Shown here piece by piece: positions 53,382-60,635 of a stretch of 64,000 nucleotides of DNA; position 1 is the stretch's first letter; each line of letters begins with the position of its first letter. Location of the stretch: positions 2,741,501 to 2,805,500 of the forward strand of contig NZ_CP102263.1 of the NCBI RefSeq assembly GCF_025147485.1, in the 5' to 3' direction. The position numbers and the translations under genes were made by a program. The stretch is from Bacteroides uniformis. GTDB taxonomy: Bacteria; Bacteroidota; Bacteroidia; Bacteroidales; Bacteroidaceae. Below the pieces are notes generated by a model that was not told the origin of the DNA, made no database searches, and saw nothing but the letters and a program-made list of their open reading frames with translations.

Positions 53382-54035
53382 ACTTATAGGTAATGGGGGT
53401 TATAACTGGGAACAAATGTAATACATTTCTTTTTTATCTGGCAGCATTTTCACACAAATCTTGATTTTGCAAAGTTCTGGCACCACGACTCTTTCATTTA
53501 TGTAGCTCCTTCTAACTCCTGACTATAAGGAATGCAGGTTAAATCAAAGAACCGTATGCTTGACTTTGAACTTTAGCCTCAATCTTTAGCTATTCCCGTT
53601 TCAATCATTAACAGAAAACATTCAAACTATTAAAGAAAAACTTTCGAAGTATAAAGGATAAAGTGGGTAGATATAGGGAGAAAAAAGTGCTCTTCAGTCT
53701 TGGTCTGTCTATCCCAAGCCTTGGGATAGACAGACCAAACCCTGGGATACATGTCCGCGGGCTGGGGATAAACTTTGTGTAACATAACTCCTGAATAGGG
53801 ATTGTGCAGGCTGTGTTATTCATAATTGGAGGAAAAGAAGTTTCATTGCCTTCCCCGATAAATAGGGCGATACAGAAAAAAGGTGAAGGATGTGCAGGCT
53901 GACAGCAGAAAGATTATTTCAGAGAACATAGTTGCCGACAGGTCAAAGCTAAAGATTATTTGTGTATTTTTGCACCGAATTTATTTCGGTAGGATACCTT
54001 ATGAGAGGTAATATCGGGGGAAAAAGCGCAAAGCA
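53382..54035. other. Divergent intergenic region before mfd
   Basis: 654 bp without a gene I can support. It contains repeat array D (listed separately) and a -7 box TATTTTTG at 53965-53972 that probably starts the mfd transcript with a ~60-nt leader. A small frame at 53608-53823 on the minus strand runs through the palindromic array and is not protein-like. Confidence 0.6.
53702..53770. repeat. 21-bp-period palindromic repeat array D
   Basis: A perfect 16-bp-arm hairpin occupies 53702-53717 and 53721-53736 (arm TTGGGATAGACAGACC). The GGGATA half-site then recurs at 53723, 53744 and 53765, exactly 21 bp apart. Confidence 0.82.
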
Positions 54036-57000
54036 ATGAATATAACTGAACTGCAACAATCTTATGCTTCCCATCCCAATGTAGAGGGGGTGTGCAGGCT
54101 TCTGAAAGATAACTCTGTCCGTCACCTATATTGCGGAGGTTTATATGCCTCTGCCGCTTCTTTGTTTTCGTCTGTATTGGTTCAGCGGGCTACTTGTCCG
54201 CTCGTTTTCATTCTGGGCGATATGGAGGAAGCCGGTTATTTCTATCATGATTTGACGCAGATATTGGGGACAGAGCAGGTATTGTTTTTTCCTTCTTCGT
54301 TCCGCCGCGCCATCAAGTACGGGCAGAAGGATGCGGCAAACGAAATACTCCGTACAGAAGTGCTGAGTCGCCTGCAAAAAGGAGAAGAGGGGCTTTGCGT
54401 GGTGACCTATTCGGATGCGCTGGCCGAAAAGGTTGTCTCTCGTAAGGAACTGGGAGAGAATACACTGAAACTGCATGCAGGCGAGAGGGTGGATATGAAC
54501 TTCGTGACGGACGTGTTGCGCAGTTACGGTTTCGAATATGTGGACTACGTCTACGAGCCGGGGCAGTATGCCGTTCGTGGCAGTATTATCGACGTCTTTT
54601 CCTTCTCTTCCGAATATCCCTTCCGTATAGACTTTTTCGGCGATGAGGTGGAAAGCGTCCGTACCTTCGAGGTGGAAACACAGCTCTCGAAAGAGAAGAA
54701 AGAAAGCATCGTGATAGTTCCCGACTTGAGCCATAGCCTGGAAAAAAAGGGAAGCGGCGGCATGGTGTCGTTCCTCGATTTCCTTCCGTCGGACAGCTTG
54801 CTTGCCATGCGCGACTTTCTCTGGTTGCGCGAACGCATCCAGACCGTGCACGACGAATCGCTCACCCCACAGGCCATCGCCGCCCGTGAGTCGGAGGAGA
54901 ATGGAGCCATCACGCTGGAAGGCAAGCTGATTGATGGTGGCGAGTTCACCCTGCGCGCCCTCGATTTCCGCCGGATGGAGTTCGGCAACAAGCCCACCGG
55001 AACGCCGGATGCTACCGTCTCGTTCCATACTACGGTACAGCCTATCTTCCATAAAAACTTCGACATGGTGGCAGAGAGTTTCCGCGAATACCTCTCCCGT
55101 CACTACACCATCTACATATGCAGCGACAGCCTGAAACAGACCGACCGCATCCGTGCCATCTTTGAGGACCGTGGAGACAACATATCCTTTACCGCCGTGG
55201 AACGGACGCTGCACGAAGGCTTTGCCGACGACACTTTACGTATCTGTATTTTTACCGACCATCAGCTGTTCGACCGCTTTCACAAGTATAACTTGAAGAG
55301 CGACAAGGCACGCAGCGGCAAGGTGGCCTTGAGCCTGAAGGAGCTGAACCAATTCACCCCCGGCGACTATGTGGTGCATACCGACCACGGTGTGGGGCGT
55401 TTTGCCGGACTGGTACGTATCCCCAACGGTGACACCACGCAGGAGGTGATGAAGATTGTCTATCAGAACGAAGATGTGGTGTTTGTCTCCATCCACTCTC
55501 TGCACAAGGTTTCCAAGTACAAGGGAAAGGAGGGTGAAGCGCCCCGCCTCAACAAGCTCGGCACCGGAGCCTGGGAGAAGCTGAAAGACCGCACCAAGAC
55601 GAAGATAAAGGATATTGCCCGCGACTTGATAAAACTCTACTCGCAACGCCGCGAGGAGAAGGGGTTCCAATACAGTCCCGACAGCTTCCTGCAACGGGAG
55701 TTGGAAGCCTCCTTCATCTATGAGGATACCCCCGACCAAAGCAAGGCTACTTCCGACGTGAAGGTCGACATGGAGAGTGCCCGTCCGATGGACCGCCTGG
55801 TGTGCGGTGACGTGGGCTTCGGCAAGACGGAGGTGGCTGTTCGTGCCGCTTTCAAGGCTGTGGCGGACAATAAGCAGGTGGCTGTACTGGTGCCCACTAC
55901 CGTACTTGCCTATCAGCATTTCCAGACCTTCAAGGAGCGCTTGAAAGGCTTGCCTTGCCGGGTGGAGTATCTGAGTCGTGCCCGCACCGCTGTTCAGGCA
56001 AAGGCTGTAGTGAAAGGGCTTGCCGAAGGGGAAGTGAATATTCTTATCGGTACCCACCGTATCCTGGGAAAAGACGTTAAGTTCAAAGACCTTGGTTTGT
56101 TGATTATTGATGAGGAGCAGAAGTTCGGCGTCTCCGTCAAGGAGAAACTCCGCCAATTGAAGGTGAATGTGGATACGCTGACCATGACGGCTACACCCAT
56201 TCCCCGTACCTTGCAGTTTTCGCTGATGGGTGCGCGCGACTTGAGCGTCATCCAGACACCGCCGCCTAACCGCTATCCCATCCAGACGGAAGTGCACACC
56301 TTCAACGAGGAAATCATTGCCGACGCCGTCAATTTTGAGATGAGCCGTAACGGGCAGGTATTCTTCGTGAATAACCGTATTTCCAATCTGGTTGAGTTGA
56401 AGGCCATGATAGAGCGGCACATTCCCGACTGCCGTGTCTGTATCGGACACGGACAGATGGAGCCTGCCGAACTGGAGAAGATAATCTTTGATTTCGTCAA
56501 TTACGATTACGATGTGCTGCTTGCCACTACCATCATCGAAAGTGGCATCGACATACCCAATGCCAATACCATTATCATCAACCAGGCGCAGAACTTCGGC
56601 CTCAGTGACTTGCACCAGATGCGCGGACGTGTGGGGCGGAGCAATAAAAAAGCTTTCTGTTACCTGCTGGCACCGCCTTTGTCCTCCCTTACTCCCGAAG
56701 CAAAACGACGCCTGCAAGCCATCGAGAACTTCTCCGACCTGGGCAGTGGCATCCACATTGCCATGCAGGACCTTGACATCCGTGGCGCAGGCAATATGCT
56801 CGGTGCCGAACAGAGTGGTTTCATTGCCGACCTAGGCTACGAGACGTATCAAAAGATTCTCTCCGAAGCTGTGCACGAACTGAAGACCGACGAGTTTGCC
56901 GACCTTTATGCCGAAGAACTGAAAGCAGACGGAGGCGTCATCAGTGGAGAACAGTTTGTCGACGAATGCCAGGTGGAAAGTGACCTCGAACTTCTGTTGC

Positions 57001-57425
57001 CTGCCGATTACGTGACCGGCAGCAGCGAGCGTATGTTGCTCTATCGCGAGTTGGACGGATTGACACTCGACAAGGATGTGGATGCTTTCCGTTCCCGCCT
57101 CGAAGACCGCTTCGGCCCGATTCCTCCCGAAACGGAAGAACTGCTGCGCATCGTTCCCTTGCGACGCCTGGCTGCCCGCCTCGGCGTGGAGAAAGTCTTT
57201 CTGAAAGGTGGGCGCATGTCCCTGTTCTTCGTCTCCAATCCGGACAGCCCGTACTATCAGAGCCAGGCTTTCGGTAAGGTCATTGCCTACATGATGAAGT
57301 ACACCCGGCGTTGTGACCTGCGCGAACAGAACAACAAACGGAGTATGTTGGTGAAGGATGTCAAGACGGTAGAAGAAGCTGTCTGTGTGTTGCAGGAGGT
57401 AGTGGCAATGCAGGTGGAAGAGTAA
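54036..57425 (+). CDS. mfd: Transcription-repair coupling factor
   Basis: 1129 residues, full length. N-terminal UvrB-like domains, the RNA polymerase interaction domain (LNQFTPGDYVVHTDHGVGRFAGL, about 420-490), then an SF2 translocase with Walker A CGDVGFGKTEVAVRAAF, DEEQ box, TATPIPRTL and the TRG motif near MRGRVGRSNKKAFCYLL, and a C-terminal regulatory domain. It removes stalled RNA polymerase and recruits UvrA to lesions on the transcribed strand. Confidence 0.97.
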   Translation: MNITELQQSYASHPNVEGVCRLLKDNSVRHLYCGGLYASAASLFSSVLVQRATCPLVFILGDMEEAGYFYHDLTQILGTEQVLFFPSSFRRAIKYGQKDAANEILRTEVLSRLQKGEEGLCVVTYSDALAEKVVSRKELGENTLKLHAGERVDMNFVTDVLRSYGFEYVDYVYEPGQYAVRGSIIDVFSFSSEYPFRIDFFGDEVESVRTFEVETQLSKEKKESIVIVPDLSHSLEKKGSGGMVSFLDFLPSDSLLAMRDFLWLRERIQTVHDESLTPQAIAARESEENGAITLEGKLIDGGEFTLRALDFRRMEFGNKPTGTPDATVSFHTTVQPIFHKNFDMVAESFREYLSRHYTIYICSDSLKQTDRIRAIFEDRGDNISFTAVERTLHEGFADDTLRICIFTDHQLFDRFHKYNLKSDKARSGKVALSLKELNQFTPGDYVVHTDHGVGRFAGLVRIPNGDTTQEVMKIVYQNEDVVFVSIHSLHKVSKYKGKEGEAPRLNKLGTGAWEKLKDRTKTKIKDIARDLIKLYSQRREEKGFQYSPDSFLQRELEASFIYEDTPDQSKATSDVKVDMESARPMDRLVCGDVGFGKTEVAVRAAFKAVADNKQVAVLVPTTVLAYQHFQTFKERLKGLPCRVEYLSRARTAVQAKAVVKGLAEGEVNILIGTHRILGKDVKFKDLGLLIIDEEQKFGVSVKEKLRQLKVNVDTLTMTATPIPRTLQFSLMGARDLSVIQTPPPNRYPIQTEVHTFNEEIIADAVNFEMSRNGQVFFVNNRISNLVELKAMIERHIPDCRVCIGHGQMEPAELEKIIFDFVNYDYDVLLATTIIESGIDIPNANTIIINQAQNFGLSDLHQMRGRVGRSNKKAFCYLLAPPLSSLTPEAKRRLQAIENFSDLGSGIHIAMQDLDIRGAGNMLGAEQSGFIADLGYETYQKILSEAVHELKTDEFADLYAEELKADGGVISGEQFVDECQVESDLELLLPADYVTGSSERMLLYRELDGLTLDKDVDAFRSRLEDRFGPIPPETEELLRIVPLRRLAARLGVEKVFLKGGRMSLFFVSNPDSPYYQSQAFGKVIAYMMKYTRRCDLREQNNKRSMLVKDVKTVEEAVCVLQEVVAMQVEE

Positions 57426-57444
57426 ACTGTTGCCACTCCTGCCA

Positions 57445-58089
57445 CTAACGTCCGAACTGCAAGGCGAATCCCAAATTGAAGAAAGTGATGTTGTTTTTGA
57501 ACCAGCTATGGTCTACTCCGTCATCATACCCGTCTGTGTTATAAAGTCGTGCATCGGGGTTGGCAAACCAGTCTGCTGTCAGGAAATCACAGCGAATCAT
57601 ACCCGAGAGTTTACGGCTGATGCGGAACTCATAGCCTGCTGCGAAAGTTATTCCACAATATCCTTTATGGAAAAGGTGTCCGTTCCGTTCACCGCGTTTA
57701 TATGTCCGTTCCTGATAGTTCATATACCCGATGCCGAACGAGAGGAACAGTCCTTGATTCCCGTTGCTCCACAAGGGCCGGTATGTGATGTTGGGGCGTA
57801 TGCAGTGCAGATGTGCCTTATCCGGCAGGCGTGCCATGCGTAGATAGTCATATTGAAGTCCTGCGGCAAATAGGGGCGTGATGTAGTAGCGGCCTTCTGT
57901 CATCAGGTCATATCCCACCCGGTTGCCATTCTTGCTGAAGAAGTCGTTACGGTTTCCCTCTACATGAGGTAAGGATACACCGCCACCGAAGATGATACTG
58001 TAATTTTGCGGCAGGCATTCGCTTTGTGCCAGCAGACCTGTCGCTCCGATGGGGAGTAGGGATAGGCAGAGGAGGAGGAATCGTTTCAT
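57445..58089 (-). CDS. Outer membrane beta-barrel protein of unknown role
   Basis: 214 residues from MKRFLLLCLSLLPIGATGLLAQ, a clear signal peptide; the longer in-frame ORF upstream overlaps YgiQ and is rejected. Alternating polar/aromatic strands with Gly turns (YYITPLFAAGLQYDYLRMA, GLFLSFGIGYMNYQERTYKR) and the C-terminal Phe/Arg (LGFALQFGR) indicate an OmpW/PorT-like small barrel. It is 35 bp downstream of ygiQ and probably cotranscribed. Confidence 0.78.
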   Translation of the reverse strand: MKRFLLLCLSLLPIGATGLLAQSECLPQNYSIIFGGGVSLPHVEGNRNDFFSKNGNRVGYDLMTEGRYYITPLFAAGLQYDYLRMARLPDKAHLHCIRPNITYRPLWSNGNQGLFLSFGIGYMNYQERTYKRGERNGHLFHKGYCGITFAAGYEFRISRKLSGMIRCDFLTADWFANPDARLYNTDGYDDGVDHSWFKNNITFFNLGFALQFGR

Positions 58090-58124
58090 GCAGTTGCTGT
58101 GAGTTTCTTGGAAATATCGTATTT

Positions 58125-59963
58125 TTATCGTTTCCCGTATAGCTTGTCTATCAAATCCGTCCGTCCTATCCGGCGCAGTTCGTTTATGATGTTCCTGCGC
58201 TCTTCGGGTTTGTACCAGAAGAAGAATTGGCGTTGAGCCAGTTTCTCGCGCTGCGTTTTGGCACTGAATACCGGTTCCAGCGTATAAGGATGGAAGCCCG
58301 TGTACCATGCTTCGGTGGCAACGGTCATGGGAGTAGGGGTAAAGTCTTGCACTTGCTCCAGATGGAAGTCCAGTCGCTTGGTGATGACGGCAAGTTCCGC
58401 CATATCTTCCTCCTTGCATCCGGGATGGCTGCTGATGAAATAAGGAATAAGCTGCTGGCGTAGTCCTTCTTCATGGTTAATCCTGTCGAATATCTTCTTA
58501 AACTCACCGAACTGGCTGAACGGAGGCTTGCGCATGATGTTGAGCACGCGGTCTGACGTATGCTCCGGTGCTACCTTCAGGCGACCGCTGACATGGCGGG
58601 CAATGAGCTCGCGGGTATATTCCTGCGTACTTTTGTTAGTGTTCGGGTCCTTGCTCTGGTGCAGCAGCAGGTCATAGCGTACACCGCTGCCAATGAAGGA
58701 CTTCTTGATGCCGGGCAGGGCATCTACGGCATGATAGATGTCGAGCAGCGGACGGTGGTCCGTATTCAGGTTGGGGCATACCTTGGGGTAGATGCACGAC
58801 GGGCGTTTGCATTTCCTGCAGACGGCCTCATCCCGTCCCTTCATGCGGTACATATTGGCCGACGGGCCTCCCAAATCGCTCAAATAACCCTTGAAGTCTG
58901 GCAGCTCCGTGATGGCTTTCACCTCTTTCAGAATGCTCTCCTTGCTGCGGCTTACGATGAATTTGCCCTGGTGTGCGGAGATGGTGCAGAAGGCACATCC
59001 TCCGAAACATCCGCGATGCAGGTTGACGGAGAACTTTATCATGTCGTATGCCGGAATACGTTTTCCCTTGTATTTGGGATGGGGCAGGCGCGTGTATGGC
59101 AAGTCGAAAGAACGGTCGAGTTCAGCTTCCGTCAAAGGGGGATAGGGAGGATTGACTACTACCGTCAGCTTGCCGCTCTTTTGCAAGATGCGGGATGCTG
59201 TATATTTGTTACTTTCCTCCTCGATATGACGGAAGTTGGCAGCTTCTTTCTTTTTATCTTTCAGACATTCTTCATGGGAAAAGAGGGTGATATCCCCTTC
59301 TTGTACCACTACTTCCTTGTCAAGGTAAACCATTTGGGGAATATCGGCGATGAGCTTTTTGAAGCTTGGGGCGTCCATCTGTGTCTGTTGGCGTTTCAGC
59401 CTTTCCGCAAGTTCCACCACCGGTTTCTCTCCCATACCGTAGATGAGTGAGTCGGCTCCGCTGTCGAGGAGGATGCTGGGGCGTACACGGTCCTGCCAAT
59501 AGTCATAGTGCGTCAGGCGGCGCATGCTTGCCTCGATGCCGCCCAGTACGACGGGGACATCGGGGAATAGCTTCTTTAATATCTGGGTATATACAATGGA
59601 AGGGTACTCCGGACGCATATCCGGACGTGCATCCGGGGTATAGGCGTCATCACTGCGCAAGCGTTTGTTGGCAGTATATTTGTTGACCATCGAATCCATA
59701 CAGCCGGGACTGATGCCGAAGAACAGACGGGGACGTCCCAGTTTTTTGAAGTCGCGCAAGTCGTCGCGCCAGTTGGGTTGGGGGATGATGGCTACGCGCA
59801 ATCCTTCTGCTTCGAGGATGCGGCCTATGACAGCGGCTCCAAAAGAAGGGTGATCCACGTAGGCGTCACCGCTGAAAAGTATTACATCCAATTCGTCCCA
59901 ACCACGTAGTTCCACTTCTTTCTTGGTAGTAGGAAGCCAGTCTGTAAGGCGATATTCTTTCAT
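58125..59963 (-). CDS. YgiQ-family radical SAM protein
   Basis: 612 residues from the ATG at 59963; a GTG two codons earlier is possible. A UPF0313/YgiQ N-terminal domain (DVILFSGDAYVDHPSFGAAV, GGIEASMRRLTHYDYW) precedes the radical SAM motif RGCFGGCAFCTISAHQGK. Further Cys appear in CRKCKRPSCIYPKVCPN. The reaction is unknown. The start overlaps the TusA-like gene, so the two are cotranscribed. Confidence 0.9.
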   Translation of the reverse strand: MKEYRLTDWLPTTKKEVELRGWDELDVILFSGDAYVDHPSFGAAVIGRILEAEGLRVAIIPQPNWRDDLRDFKKLGRPRLFFGISPGCMDSMVNKYTANKRLRSDDAYTPDARPDMRPEYPSIVYTQILKKLFPDVPVVLGGIEASMRRLTHYDYWQDRVRPSILLDSGADSLIYGMGEKPVVELAERLKRQQTQMDAPSFKKLIADIPQMVYLDKEVVVQEGDITLFSHEECLKDKKKEAANFRHIEEESNKYTASRILQKSGKLTVVVNPPYPPLTEAELDRSFDLPYTRLPHPKYKGKRIPAYDMIKFSVNLHRGCFGGCAFCTISAHQGKFIVSRSKESILKEVKAITELPDFKGYLSDLGGPSANMYRMKGRDEAVCRKCKRPSCIYPKVCPNLNTDHRPLLDIYHAVDALPGIKKSFIGSGVRYDLLLHQSKDPNTNKSTQEYTRELIARHVSGRLKVAPEHTSDRVLNIMRKPPFSQFGEFKKIFDRINHEEGLRQQLIPYFISSHPGCKEEDMAELAVITKRLDFHLEQVQDFTPTPMTVATEAWYTGFHPYTLEPVFSAKTQREKLAQRQFFFWYKPEERRNIINELRRIGRTDLIDKLYGKR

Positions 59964-60178
59964 TTGCACATTAAAAACTGTAATGTCATCCGTTCTCCGT
60001 CGTAAATCTCACGGAAGCCTATCTGCTGTTCGGAAAGATACTCTTTCATGTCATTGAAGGCAGCAGCGTCGTCCATGATGATTTCCAGCTTCTCGCCTTT
60101 TCCGGCCTCGCACATGGCCTTGATGGCAGGGATTAAAGGGCTGTAATGCTGTTGTCCGCAGGTGTCGATGGTTTTCAT
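59960..60178 (-). CDS. TusA/SirA-like protein lacking the CPxP motif
   Basis: 72 residues with the TusA fold pattern: IDTCGQQHYSPLIPAIKAM ... GEKLEIIMDDAAAFNDMKEYL. In TusA the first motif is D-x-R-G-x2-CP-x-P; here the catalytic CP is replaced by HYSP and a Cys sits at the Arg position. A sulfur-carrier role would need that shifted Cys. It abuts the upstream small gene (no gap) and overlaps ygiQ by 4 bp. Confidence 0.7.
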   Translation of the reverse strand: MKTIDTCGQQHYSPLIPAIKAMCEAGKGEKLEIIMDDAAAFNDMKEYLSEQQIGFREIYDGERMTLQFLMCK

Positions 60179-60493
60179 TTATTCTTCTTCTATGGTGTCT
60201 TGTTGGGAAAGCCATTGCAGATAGAGCTTGATGAGCTGTTGTAGTCCGAAGGCCTTCATGTTGTTGTGATAGATAACGTCGATACAGAGGTCGAGCAGGT
60301 CTTTGCTGTCTTCCTCTTGCGCGGCGATGAGGGAGCGGATGTTCAGTTTCAACTTGTCGAGCACGGTTTCGTCCACAATACCGTTGCTGTCGATGAGATG
60401 GCGGAAGAGGCCGTATTTCTCGATGGTGGCAAGATTCTCTTCAGAAACTTCTAAACTACGGGTTCCGCTGGGGTTGGCTTGTATAGTGTACAT
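60179..60493 (-). CDS. Small conserved-looking protein of unknown function
   Basis: 104 residues, acidic and mostly helical (EENLATIEKYGLFRHLIDSNGIVDETVLDKLKLNIRSLI). No family recognised. No signal peptide or membrane segment. The tight junction with the TusA-like and ygiQ genes implies a common process. Upstream is a TTAATG/GTTTAATG-type low-complexity spacer. Confidence 0.65.
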   Translation of the reverse strand: MYTIQANPSGTRSLEVSEENLATIEKYGLFRHLIDSNGIVDETVLDKLKLNIRSLIAAQEEDSKDLLDLCIDVIYHNNMKAFGLQQLIKLYLQWLSQQDTIEEE

Positions 60494-60547
60494 GATGTTT
60501 AATGTTTAGTGGTTAATGTTTAATGATTAATGGAAGCAAAGATAGTT

Positions 60548-60635
60548 TTTTCACTACAGATTACACAGATTTTCACAGATTATTTATAGGGATTGCTATT
60601 TTGTCTGTGTTAATCTGTGTAATCTGTGGTGAGAA
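60548..60635. repeat. Inverted repeat encoding TTDYTD when translated
   Basis: The arms 60548-60579 and 60604-60635 both contain ACAGATTACACAGATT and pair with few mismatches. The stop codon of the golvesin-domain gene (60610-60612) lies in the right arm. Confidence 0.8.

Noticed and set aside
53608..53823. 71-codon ORF in the mfd upstream region
   Set aside because: It runs through the palindromic array and lacks protein-like composition.
55236..56756. 506-codon ORF antisense to mfd
   Set aside because: An antisense shadow of a conserved gene, with composition typical of reverse-frame translation.
57445..58419. 324-residue form of the outer membrane protein
   Set aside because: The first 110 codons overlap the ygiQ coding region; a clean signal peptide starts at 58089.
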